A DNA stretch of 6,342 nt, from assembly GCA_023436745.1 (NCBI GenBank), contig JAEZHZ010000085.1, forward strand, positions 1-6,342, written 5' to 3'. Below the pieces are notes generated by a model. It was not told where the DNA came from. It was given only the letters and a program-made list of their open reading frames with translations, and made no database searches. Below, piece after piece: positions 1 through 5,773 of this stretch (its first letter is position 1; the number at the start of each line of letters is the position of its first letter). The stretch comes from Pseudomonadota bacterium (GTDB lineage Bacteria > Pseudomonadota > Alphaproteobacteria > Rhizobiales > Devosiaceae). Made by a program: the position numbers and the translations under genes.

Positions 1-699
1 GCAGTTCATGATGGTGTGGCAGCGGTAGAGCTTGAACGGATCCTCGAGATTGTCGAGCCGCTCCTGGGTGGTCTCGTCACGCGAATCGATCAACCAGCGA
101 TAGGCCTGCAGCAGCGCCGCGGGGCCAAGGTACTTCTCCCCGTTCCACCAGTAGCTGGGGCACGAGGTGGAACAGCATGCGCACAGGATGCACTCGTAGA
201 GACCGTCGAGCTTGGCGCGGTTCTCGATCGACTGCGTCCACTCCTTCTCGGGGGTAGGCGAGGTCGTCTTGAGCCACGGCTCGATGGCGCGGTGCTGGGC
301 GTAGAAGGTCGTCAGGTCCGGCACCAGGTCCTTCACCACCGGCATGTGCGGCAGCGGGTAGACCTTGATGGGGCCGGCGGAGTCGTCCATCCCCTTGGTG
401 CAGGCCAGCGTGTTGAGCCCGTTGATGTTCATCGAGCACGACCCGCAGATGCCCTCGCGGCAGGAGCGCCTGAGCGTCAGCGTCGGGTCGACCTTGTTCT
501 TGATCCACAGCAGGGCGTCGAGGATCATCGGGCCGCAATCGTCGAGGTCGACGAAATAGGTGTCGATCCGCGGGTTGTCGCTCTTGTCCGGATCGTACCG
601 GTAGATGTGGTACTCGCGGAGGCGCTTGGCGCCTTCCGGCTTCGGCCAGGTCTTGCCCTTGGTCGGCTGGTCGGCCTTGCGCAGCAGCAGTTCGGCCAT
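1..699 (-). CDS. sdhB: Succinate dehydrogenase iron-sulfur subunit SdhB (3' end beyond window)
   Basis: This is the electron-transfer subunit of respiratory complex II. It carries electrons from the SdhA flavin to quinone in the inner membrane. The 233 residues visible start at the ATG at 699, which has an AAGGA Shine-Dalgarno (708-712) 8 nt upstream. The N-terminal ferredoxin domain has [2Fe-2S] ligands C80, C85, C88 and C100. E. coli has Asp in place of the third; Cys is the mitochondrial/alphaproteobacterial form. The C-terminal domain has CILCACCSTSCP, giving C170, C173 and C176 for [4Fe-4S] and C180 for [3Fe-4S]. CHTIMNC supplies C227 and C233 for [3Fe-4S]. The window ends exactly at C233, so the fourth [4Fe-4S] ligand and roughly the last 25-30 residues are missing (family about 260 aa). 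Quinone-site residues matching E. coli P160, W164, H207 and I209 are P181, W185, H228 and I230. It is the last visible gene of the sdh operon. Identity is certain. Confidence 0.98.
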   Translation of the reverse strand, partial: MAELLLRKADQPTKGKTWPKPEGAKRLREYHIYRYDPDKSDNPRIDTYFVDLDDCGPMILDALLWIKNKVDPTLTLRRSCREGICGSCSMNINGLNTLACTKGMDDSAGPIKVYPLPHMPVVKDLVPDLTTFYAQHRAIEPWLKTTSPTPEKEWTQSIENRAKLDGLYECILCACCSTSCPSYWWNGEKYLGPAALLQAYRWLIDSRDETTQERLDNLEDPFKLYRCHTIMNC

Positions 700-718
700 C
701 GTGGTCTTCCTTCTCGAG

Positions 719-740
719 ACACGCCGCTCAACCGGCGCGT
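719..740 (-). other. Intercistronic mRNA hairpin before sdhB
   Basis: Read on the minus strand, ACGCGCCG (740-733) pairs with CGGCGTGT (726-719) around a GTTGAG loop. This gives an 8-bp GC-rich stem with one G-U pair. It fills most of the 46-nt gap between the small exported-protein gene and sdhB and ends 6 nt before the sdhB Shine-Dalgarno. No U-run follows, so it is not a classical terminator. A role as a processing or stability element, or in tuning SdhB level, is inference. Confidence 0.4.
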
Positions 741-745
741 AAAAC

Positions 746-1033
746 CTAGTAGTTCGGCTTGCAGATCTGGTTCGACTTGGCGACGTAGGCGTTGTAGGCG
801 CGGTAGTCCGCAGCCGCCGGCGAGGCGCCCTTCATGGAGGCGATCACCACGCCCATGAAGCGCTCATCGATCAGCGCCGCCGCTGCCTCCGCCTTGCAGC
901 CGCACAGGGCCGCATCCTGGGCGATCCCCATGCACACGTCGTAGAACTCCGCCCGCTGCGCCTCGCTTGGCGCCGCAAGGCTGCATGTGGCACCGGCCGC
1001 CAGCAGCATCAGGACAGCTACACCGCGTCGCAT
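746..1033 (-). CDS. Small exported cysteine-containing protein of unknown function, between sdhA and sdhB
   Basis: I do not recognise this 95-residue protein. It opens with two Arg and a hydrophobic run (residues about 4-20), then LAAPSEA, a credible signal peptidase I region. The product is therefore probably periplasmic. The mature part has four Cys (C34, C44, C46, C91), an even number that could form two disulfides; the CGC at 44-46 is distinctive. There is no CxxCH haem motif. C17 lacks a proper lipobox because Thr precedes it. Its ATG overlaps the sdhA stop as TGATG (shared base 1033). No good Shine-Dalgarno is close: the nearest is GAAGG, about 13 nt upstream. Translation probably depends on coupling to sdhA. 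Codon choice resembles its neighbours. The tight placement inside the operon suggests a real gene co-expressed with complex II, but a role in its assembly or function is a guess. Confidence 0.8.
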   Translation of the reverse strand: MRRGVAVLMLLAAGATCSLAAPSEAQRAEFYDVCMGIAQDAALCGCKAEAAAALIDERFMGVVIASMKGASPAAADYRAYNAYVAKSNQICKPNY

Positions 1034-2844
1034 CAGTAGACGCGTGCCTTCGGCGCGATCTTCTTGAGGCTGATGCCGCCCTCGCTCTCCGGTGTCAGCG
1101 GATCGACATGCACCGGCCGGTAGCCGAGCGTCACATTGCCGGTGGGCGTATCCACCCAGCTCAGCGTGTGCTTGCGCCAGTTCTCGTCGTCGCGATTGGG
1201 GAAGTCCTCATGGGCATGGGCGCCGCGCGATTCGTGCCGGGCTTCGGCGGAAACCACGGTGGCCATGGCGTTGGCCATCAGGTTTTCGAGTTCCAGCGTC
1301 TCGACCAGGTCCGAGTTCCAGATCAGCGACCGGTCGGTCACGCGCACGTCCGGCAGGCGCGAGTAGATCTCGCCCATGCGGGCAACGCCCTGGCGCAGCG
1401 ATGCAGAGGTGCGGAACACCGCCGCGTCCTGCTGCATGGTGCGCTGCATCTCGTCGCGCAGCTTCGCCGTCGGCTCGGAGCCGCTGGCGTGCCGCAGGCG
1501 GTCAAAGCGGGCAAGGATGCGATCGTCTTCGCTGCGGTTGACCGGCGGCACGGCCGAGCCGCGGTCCAGCAGCTGGCCGGCACGGATCGCAGCCGCGCGG
1601 CCGAACACCACGAGGTCCGTCAGCGAGTTCGAGCCCAGCCGGTTGGCGCCGTGCACCGAGGCACAGGCTGCCTCACCCACCGCCATCAGTCCCGGCACCA
1701 CGCGGTCCGGATCGTTCGGGGTCGGGTTCAGCACTTCGCCATGATAGTTCGCGGGGATGCCGCCCATGTTGTAGTGCACCGTCGGCAGCACCGGGATCGG
1801 CTCGCGCGTCAGGTCGACGCCGGCGAAGATCTTGGCGCTCTCGGTGATGCCCGGCAGCCGCTCGTGCAGCACCTTGGGATCGAGATGGTCGAGGTGAAGG
1901 AAGATGTGGTCCTTCTTCGGGCCCACGCCCCGACCCTCGCGGATTTCGAGCGTCATGCAGCGCGATACCACGTCGCGCGAGGCGAGGTCCTTGGCGTTGG
2001 GGGCATAGCGCTCCATGAAGCGCTCGCCCTCGGAATTGGTGAGGTATCCGCCTTCGCCGCGGGCACCCACAGTGATCAGCACGCCCGCGCCATAGATGCC
2101 GGTCGGGTGGAACTGCACGAACTCCATGTCCTGCAGCGGCAGGCCTGCGCGGGCGACCATGCCGTTGCCGTCACCGGTGCAGGTATGGGCCGACGTCGCC
2201 GAGAAGTAGGAGCGGCCGTAACCGCCCGTCGCCAGCACCACCAGCTTGGCGCGGAAGCGGTGGAGTGTCCCGTCGTCGAGTTTCCAGGCGATCACGCCCT
2301 GGCACGAGCCATCCTCGCCCATGATCAGGTCGAGCGCGAAGTACTCGATGTAGAACTGGGCATTGTTCTTGACCGACTGGCCATAGAGCGTGTGCAGGAT
2401 CGCGTGGCCGGTGCGGTCGGCCGCGGCACAGGTGCGCTGCACCGGCGGGCCCTCGCCGAATTCGGTCATGTGCCCGCCGAACGGGCGCTGGTAGATCTTG
2501 CCCTCCTGCGTGCGCGAGAACGGCACGCCGTAGTGCTCGAGTTCGTAGATCGCTGCCGGCGCCTCGCGCGCCAGGTATTCCATGGCATCGTTGTCGCCGA
2601 GCCAGTCCGACCCCTTGACGGTGTCGTACATGTGCCACTGCCAGGAATCGGGACCCATGTTCTGCAGCGACGCCGCGATGCCGCCCTGGGCCGCGACGGT
2701 GTGCGAGCGCGTGGGAAACACCTTGGTGATGCAGGCGGTGTTGAAGCCCTGCTCTGCCATGCCGAGCGTCGCCCGCAGACCCGCGCCGCCGGCGCCCACC
2801 ACCACAACGTCGAACTCGTGGTCGACCAGTTCGTAACTTGCCAT
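1033..2844 (-). CDS. sdhA: Succinate dehydrogenase flavoprotein subunit SdhA
   Basis: SdhA oxidises succinate to fumarate on covalently bound FAD and hands electrons to SdhB on the cytoplasmic face of complex II. It is 603 residues, normal for the family. The dinucleotide-binding GAGGAG lies at 17-22. RSHTVAAQGG (46-55) holds H48, the FAD attachment site (E. coli H45). Substrate and catalytic residues by alignment to E. coli are H246 in HPTG (H242), T258 (T254), R290 in ASRDVV (R286), H357 in HYNMGG (H354) and R402 in ANRLGSNSL (R399). The C-terminus, GGISLKKIAPKARVY, is typical. One oddity stands out. Position 259 is Val (GTG, 2068-2070), where E. coli (E255) and mitochondrial enzymes have Glu in LITEG. 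The start at 2844 lies 5 nt after the sdhD stop, and MASYELVDHEFDVVVVG is a normal N-terminus. The in-frame extension to 3048 overlaps sdhD and is not coding. Its stop overlaps the next gene's start. Confidence 0.98.
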   Translation of the reverse strand: MASYELVDHEFDVVVVGAGGAGLRATLGMAEQGFNTACITKVFPTRSHTVAAQGGIAASLQNMGPDSWQWHMYDTVKGSDWLGDNDAMEYLAREAPAAIYELEHYGVPFSRTQEGKIYQRPFGGHMTEFGEGPPVQRTCAAADRTGHAILHTLYGQSVKNNAQFYIEYFALDLIMGEDGSCQGVIAWKLDDGTLHRFRAKLVVLATGGYGRSYFSATSAHTCTGDGNGMVARAGLPLQDMEFVQFHPTGIYGAGVLITVGARGEGGYLTNSEGERFMERYAPNAKDLASRDVVSRCMTLEIREGRGVGPKKDHIFLHLDHLDPKVLHERLPGITESAKIFAGVDLTREPIPVLPTVHYNMGGIPANYHGEVLNPTPNDPDRVVPGLMAVGEAACASVHGANRLGSNSLTDLVVFGRAAAIRAGQLLDRGSAVPPVNRSEDDRILARFDRLRHASGSEPTAKLRDEMQRTMQQDAAVFRTSASLRQGVARMGEIYSRLPDVRVTDRSLIWNSDLVETLELENLMANAMATVVSAEARHESRGAHAHEDFPNRDDENWRKHTLSWVDTPTGNVTLGYRPVHVDPLTPESEGGISLKKIAPKARVY

Positions 2845-2849
2845 CAGGC

Positions 2850-3245
2850 CTAACCCCAGAACACGAGCTTGACGAGCGAGCCGACGGCAACGGCGCCGAC
2901 AGCCAGAACGACGAAGGTATTGAGCGACAGCGCCAGCCGGTGCAGACGCGGATCGTGGACATAGTCCTCCACCACCTCGCGCATGCCGATGCGCATGTGC
3001 ACGCAGGCAATGGCGACCAGCAGGGCGAAGGGCAGGCCCACATACCACTGGCCCAGCAGAGCCACCACGTCCGTGCGATCCTGACCGGCAAGCCGCACGA
3101 CCACGAACAGCAGCAGTCCGAGGAACAGGATGTTGCAGGCCCCCGTCAGGCGCTGGACGATGAAGTGCCGCGTCGCCGAACGGGCATTGCCGTAGTGCGA
3201 CTTCGGATTGGCGACGACGTTTGTGGTGATCACCTGTTCACGCAT
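2850..3245 (-). CDS. sdhD: Succinate dehydrogenase membrane anchor subunit SdhD
   Basis: SdhD is the second membrane anchor of complex II. With SdhC it holds haem b and the quinone site. It is 131 residues with three membrane segments at about 36-52, 67-88 and 107-128. HMRIGMREVVEDYV (83-96) is the family signature. H83 matches the E. coli haem ligand H71, and D94/Y95 match D82/Y83, where the Tyr contacts quinone; the 12-residue spacing is identical. SATRHFIVQRLTG (23-35) is the usual entry to the first helix. The ATG at 3245 follows the sdhC stop by 2 nt (TGACCATG), with a GTGGG stretch upstream as a weak ribosome site. The longer in-frame open stretch to 3506 runs inside sdhC and is a shadow. 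The gene was assigned by signature and position, since these anchors vary in sequence. Confidence 0.95.
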   Translation of the reverse strand: MREQVITTNVVANPKSHYGNARSATRHFIVQRLTGACNILFLGLLLFVVVRLAGQDRTDVVALLGQWYVGLPFALLVAIACVHMRIGMREVVEDYVHDPRLHRLALSLNTFVVLAVGAVAVGSLVKLVFWG

Positions 3246-3247
3246 GG

Positions 3248-3634
3248 TCAGCCCACCCACACGAAGACGGTCCAGATCAGGAGCGTGATGACGATCGAGG
3301 CGATGAGGTTCGCCCACGCCATCGCCTCGCGCTGCCCGGCCTCGAAGCCGATGATCATGTCCCAGAGGAAGTGCCTGATGCCGCCCAGCATGTGGTGGAC
3401 GAGGCTCCAGGTGAAGCCGAACAGCACCAGCTGCCCGAACCAGCTGCCATAGATGCCGTTGACCACCTCGAGTGGCTCCTGCCCCCATGCGGCAGCGCCC
3501 AGCCACAGGGCAAGGAACGCCATGCCGATATAGTTGGCGATGCCCGTGGCGCGATGAACGATCGACATCGTCATCGTTACGGTGAAGCGGTAGATCTGCA
3601 GGTGCGGGGAAAGCGGGCGTGATCGGACAGACAT
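3248..3634 (-). CDS. sdhC: Succinate dehydrogenase cytochrome b556 subunit SdhC
   Basis: SdhC is the first gene of the operon and a membrane anchor of complex II, supplying a haem b ligand and quinone-site residues. It is 128 residues with three membrane segments at about 33-50, 65-85 and 106-126. RPLSPHLQIYR (6-16) is the family's N-terminal motif. SIVHRATG (24-31) contains S24 and R28, which match the E. coli quinone residues S27 and R31. HHMLGGIRHFLWD (80-92) carries the haem ligand: H81 is seven residues before the His of GIRH, as E. coli H84 is. The start at 3634 is set by this N-terminal motif; its Shine-Dalgarno is weak (GCGAGA, about 5 nt upstream). The intergenic region upstream carries the likely operon promoter and operator-like repeats. 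Confidence 0.97.
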   Translation of the reverse strand: MSVRSRPLSPHLQIYRFTVTMTMSIVHRATGIANYIGMAFLALWLGAAAWGQEPLEVVNGIYGSWFGQLVLFGFTWSLVHHMLGGIRHFLWDMIIGFEAGQREAMAWANLIASIVITLLIWTVFVWVG

Positions 3635-3665
3635 GACGTCTCGCTGGTGCGCGGATAAGGCGCAG

Positions 3666-3707
3666 TTTGGAATGGTTCGAGACTTCTAGACCGCAATGGT
3701 TTCCAAA
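3666..3707. repeat. Inverted repeat TTTGGAA-N28-TTCCAAA spanning the sdh promoter
   Basis: TTTGGAA (3666-3672) and TTCCAAA (3701-3707) are perfect 7-bp inverted arms separated by 28 bp. They bracket the predicted sdh -10 element, and the right arm overlaps the predicted -35 by 2 bp. The arms could be two half-sites for a looping or dimeric regulator. A 7-bp match at this separation can also arise by chance. Confidence 0.25.
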
Positions 3708-3711
3708 TCAA
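3683..3711 (-). promoter_or_regulatory. Candidate sigma-70-type promoter for the sdhCDA-orf-sdhB operon
   Basis: On the minus strand, TTGATT (3711-3706) and TAGAAG (3688-3683) are separated by exactly 17 bp. Each matches 4 of 6 consensus bases. A start near 3676 would give a leader of about 40 nt before sdhC. A perfect TTGACA (3726-3721) lies just upstream, but the sequence 17 bp beyond it (GAAACC) is a poor -10. Either box could be the true -35. This is the only non-coding stretch upstream of sdhC, so the operon promoter must lie here or further upstream. Confidence 0.4.
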
Positions 3712-3726
3712 AGCGACGGATGTCAA

Positions 3727-3762
3727 CTTTCGTCGCACTGCGCACTTTGTTCGCAATGCGCA
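3727..3762. repeat. Tandem 18-bp direct repeats, operator-like
   Basis: Two adjacent units, CTTTCGTCGCACTGCGCA (3727-3744) and CTTTGTTCGCAATGCGCA (3745-3762), match at 15 of 18 positions. Their shared core TCGCANTGCGCAC (3733-3745 and 3751-3763) is itself near-palindromic around N. The 18-bp step is a little under two helical turns, so the sites lie on nearly the same face of the DNA. They sit immediately upstream of the candidate sdh -35 boxes and upstream of the divergent Nudix gene. This layout suits an activator of sdh, or one regulator serving both genes. I do not recognise the motif as any specific regulator's site. Confidence 0.5.
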
Positions 3763-3765
3763 CAA
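3747..3765. promoter_or_regulatory. 19-bp near-perfect palindrome, candidate transcription-factor site
   Basis: TTGTTCGCAATGCGCACAA is a palindrome centred on base 3756. Eight of nine pairs match; only 3751/3761 (T/C) fail. It coincides with the second 18-bp tandem repeat, which therefore looks like the higher-affinity site, with the first repeat as a weaker copy. A further TGCGCG at 3770-3775 may be a degenerate third half-site. Dyad shape and location point to a dimeric repressor or activator; which one is unknown. Confidence 0.45.
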
Positions 3766-3838
3766 TCCGTGCGCGCAATGACACTGCGGCTGCTGGCGCC
3801 ACACGCAAAGCTGGGGCATAGAGCGGCGACATATCGAC

Positions 3839-3843
3839 AGGAG
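3839..3843 (+). promoter_or_regulatory. Shine-Dalgarno that fixes the TTG start of the Nudix gene
   Basis: AGGAG sits 6 nt before TTG at 3850, an ideal spacing. No ATG or GTG start in this frame has comparable support: the ATG at 3778 has no purine-rich site before it. This is the main reason for choosing the TTG start. Confidence 0.7.
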
Positions 3844-3849
3844 CGAAGC

Positions 3850-4431
3850 TTGCAGCCCAAGATCACAATCCGCGGCAAGACCCTGCTGGCCCGTGCCTGG
3901 GGCCGGATGGACAACTACCACATTACCTATGTCGGAGCCGACGGCACGCCGCGCGAGTATGACCGCGAGGTGTACGATCACGGCCTCGCCGCATCCGTCC
4001 TGATGTACGATCCCGGAACCCGCCAGGTTCTGCTGACCCGCCAGTGGCGCTTGCCGGTAGAGCTCAATGGCGACGCCCCCGTCATCCTCGAAGCGTGCGC
4101 CGGCATGCGCGACGAGGGCGAGTCCGCCGAGGCCGCGGCCCGGCGCGAGGCTCTTGAGGAAACCGGCTACGAACCGCAGGACCTCGAATTCCTGTTCGAA
4201 GTCTATCCAAGTCCCGGCGCCCTCACCGAGAAGGTCGCCTGCTATCTTGCCCGCTATATGCCCGGCCTGCGCCTCGGCCAGGGCGGCGGCCTCGCACACG
4301 AGGGCGAGGAGATCGAAGTGGTCGAGCTTCCGCTCGCCGAGGCCCTGGCCATGATCCGCACGGGCGGGATCATCGATGCCAAGACGGTGATGATGCTGCA
4401 GGCGCTGCAGCTGAGGGAGCGCTTGTTCTAG
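3850..4431 (+). CDS. Nudix hydrolase, NudK-like (GDP-mannose or related sugar-nucleotide pyrophosphatase)
   Basis: This is a 193-residue cytoplasmic Nudix enzyme that should cleave a nucleoside diphosphate linked to another group, using divalent metal. The Nudix box is complete at 85-107: G85, E91, R99-E100, E103-E104 and G106, fitting GX5EX7REUXEEXGU. Beyond the box it resembles E. coli NudK, which splits GDP-mannose into GMP and mannose-1-phosphate. Shared features as I recall them are KREVYD-like REVYDHG (39-45), ILEACAGMRD, SPGALTE (121-127) and GGG followed by EEIEVVELPLAEAL. Length also fits NudK (about 191). The start is the TTG at 3850, behind AGGAG. Frame-open codons back to 3667 encode a Cys-rich stretch unlike the family and lie in the regulatory region. 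It is transcribed divergently from sdh and convergently with ftsY. An ADP-ribose pyrophosphatase activity is the main alternative, so I give no symbol. Confidence 0.88.
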   Translation: MQPKITIRGKTLLARAWGRMDNYHITYVGADGTPREYDREVYDHGLAASVLMYDPGTRQVLLTRQWRLPVELNGDAPVILEACAGMRDEGESAEAAARREALEETGYEPQDLEFLFEVYPSPGALTEKVACYLARYMPGLRLGQGGGLAHEGEEIEVVELPLAEALAMIRTGGIIDAKTVMMLQALQLRERLF

Positions 4432-4435
4432 CTGC

Positions 4436-4455
4436 CGGGCCCTCAGGCGGACCCG
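4436..4455 (-). terminator. Hairpin in the nudix/ftsY convergent gap
   Basis: On the minus strand, CGGGTCC-GCCTGA-GGGCCCG forms a 7-bp stem with one G-U pair and a 6-nt loop, 24 nt after the ftsY stop. The plus-strand transcript has the same stem with one C/A mismatch, 4 nt after the Nudix stop. No U-run follows on either strand. It may act as a weak or bidirectional 3' end, or only as a stabilising stem. I see no other terminator in this 48-nt gap. Confidence 0.3.
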
Positions 4456-4479
4456 AAGCTCCGCACACTGCGCGAAGCT

Positions 4480-5745
4480 CTACTCCAGCCCCGCGATCGC
4501 CCGCGCAAACTCGTCGGCGCGGAACGGCTGCAGGTCGTTCACCCCTTCGCCGACGCCGATGAAGTGGACCGGCAATCCGAACCTGCGGGCGATGGCGACG
4601 AGAATGCCACCGCGCGCCGTGCCGTCGAGCTTGGTCATCACCAGCCCGGTCACGCCCGCGCGCTGGCCGAAGATCTCCACCTGCTTGAGAGCGTTCTGCC
4701 CGGTGGTCGCATCGAGCGTCAGCAGGGTCGCGTGCGGTGCGGTCGGGTCGACCTTCTTGATCACGCGGATGACCTTTTCGAGCTCGTTCATCAGCTCGTC
4801 GCGGTTCTGCAGGCGCCCCGCCGTGTCGATGATCAGCACGTCACGGCCTTCCGCCTTCGCCTGGGTGACCGCGTCGAACGCTAGCCCCGAGGCATCGGAT
4901 CCGGCCGGTCGCGCAACCACCGGCGAGCCGGTGCGCTCGCCCCATACCTGCAGCTGTTCGATCGCCGCCGCCCGGAAGGTGTCCCCGGCCGCGAGCATCA
5001 CCGACTTGCCTTCCGCCGAGAGCTTCTGCGCCAGCTTGCCGATGGTCGTGGTCTTGCCGGAGCCGTTGACGCCGATCATCAGGATCACGAACGGCCGCCG
5101 GTCGGGATCGATCCGCAGCGGCTGCGCCACCGGGGCCAGCACGGATTCGACCTCGCTGGCGAGAACGCTGCGCACATCGTCTCCCGACACGTCGCGGTCG
5201 AAGCGGTCGCGCCGGAGCGTATCGGTGATGGCCGTTGCGGTCTCGAGGCCGAGATCGGCCTGGATCAGCACGTCCTCGAGCTCTTCGAGCGTGGCATTGT
5301 CCAGCCGGCGCTTGGTGAAGACGGCGGTGATCGAGCCCGTCAACTGGTCGGAAGAGCGCTTGAGGCCCGTCGCCAGCCGCTCGAACCAGCCGAGCTTCGG
5401 CTCGGCGGTGGCAGGCGCCGGCACCACGGGCACCGCTTCCGGCACGCCTTCGGCGAGGCGGGCTGCCGTTGCCTGTTCCTCGACTTCTTCCACATAGTCG
5501 GGCGTTGTCTCGGGCGGGCCCGGGGGCGGCAGCTCCTCGGCCTCTGCCTCGGCCGGCTCATTCCCAGCCGGCGGCTCCGGCGTCGGCGGCACCACCTCCG
5601 GCGCCACGGGCTGCGTCTCGGCCTCGGGAGGGACCTCGGGTTCGGGCGCAGTCTCCGGCGGCGCCGGGCTGGGCGCGGGCTTTGGCTCCTCGCCGACGAT
5701 CTCGCCCCACAGGCGCTTGAAGAAGCCGGGTTTTTCTTGTGCCAT
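4480..5745 (-). CDS. ftsY: Signal recognition particle receptor FtsY
   Basis: FtsY is the SRD-family GTPase receptor that docks SRP-ribosome complexes at the inner membrane for co-translational insertion by SecYEG. It is 421 residues. The N-terminus PGFFKRLWGEIVG (6-18) is an amphipathic membrane-targeting motif. Residues about 20-115 are a Pro/Glu/Ala-rich acidic A domain, variable in the family. A second amphipathic stretch, LGWFERLATGLKR (118-130), opens the N domain. The GTPase motifs are all present: G1 GVNGSGKT (225-232), DTFRAAA (255-261), G3 DTAGR (307-311), G4 TKLDG (371-375) and the closing GVGEGVNDL (397-405). The start at 5745 has GAGGA (5752-5756) 6 nt upstream. It follows mtaB by 28 nt and is probably co-transcribed. 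An mtaB-ftsY pairing is, as far as I know, usual in alphaproteobacteria. Nothing is missing or broken. Confidence 0.98.
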   Translation of the reverse strand: MAQEKPGFFKRLWGEIVGEEPKPAPSPAPPETAPEPEVPPEAETQPVAPEVVPPTPEPPAGNEPAEAEAEELPPPGPPETTPDYVEEVEEQATAARLAEGVPEAVPVVPAPATAEPKLGWFERLATGLKRSSDQLTGSITAVFTKRRLDNATLEELEDVLIQADLGLETATAITDTLRRDRFDRDVSGDDVRSVLASEVESVLAPVAQPLRIDPDRRPFVILMIGVNGSGKTTTIGKLAQKLSAEGKSVMLAAGDTFRAAAIEQLQVWGERTGSPVVARPAGSDASGLAFDAVTQAKAEGRDVLIIDTAGRLQNRDELMNELEKVIRVIKKVDPTAPHATLLTLDATTGQNALKQVEIFGQRAGVTGLVMTKLDGTARGGILVAIARRFGLPVHFIGVGEGVNDLQPFRADEFARAIAGLE

Positions 5746-5758
5746 TCAGTATCCTCGA

Positions 5759-5770
5759 GCTTCCGGAAGC
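5759..5770. repeat. 12-bp perfect palindrome between mtaB and ftsY
   Basis: GCTTCCGGAAGC is a perfect dyad in the 28-nt gap between the mtaB stop and the ftsY Shine-Dalgarno. As RNA it would give only a 4-bp stem with a CCGG loop. It may be a minor structural element or chance. Confidence 0.2.
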
Positions 5771-5773
5771 GCC

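Noticed and set aside
16..858. 280-codon plus-strand open frame over sdhB and the small gene
   Set aside because: It is a shadow of sdhB, whose iron-sulfur ligands are unambiguous on the other strand. Its own sequence has no domain pattern.
983..985. C17 of the small exported protein as a lipoprotein Cys
   Set aside because: The residues before it are AGAT; the -1 position is Thr instead of Gly, Ala or Ser, so the lipobox is not met. Signal peptidase I processing is more likely.
967..2853. 628-codon open frame on the plus strand, opposite sdhA
   Set aside because: It is antisense to a full-length, motif-complete sdhA. It is rich in Arg, His, Val and Ala, as expected from reverse reading of GC-rich codons, and has no recognisable domain or ribosome site.
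3721..3726. Perfect TTGACA (minus strand) as the main sdh -35
   Set aside because: At 16-18 bp spacing the -10 candidates (around GAAACC) are poor. TTGATT with TAGAAG is a better pair, though I could not exclude the other.
3793..3808. TGGC...GC pattern resembling a sigma-54 promoter before the Nudix gene
   Set aside because: The spacing between GG and GC is 8 nt, not the required 10, and the TTGC element is absent.
3667..3849. N-terminal extension of the Nudix protein, from the ATG at 3667 or 3778
   Set aside because: There is no Shine-Dalgarno at either ATG. The encoded residues do not resemble Nudix N-termini and they overlap the promoter and repeat region.
4454..4480. CGAAGCTC repeated at 4454-4461 and 4473-4480 in the convergent gap
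   Set aside because: It is only 8 bp, overlaps the ftsY stop region, and has no accompanying structure, so it is probably coincidence.
4559..5497. 312-codon plus-strand open frame opposite ftsY
   Set aside because: The Ser/Arg-rich composition is the mirror of ftsY codons. All FtsY GTPase motifs are intact on the minus strand.
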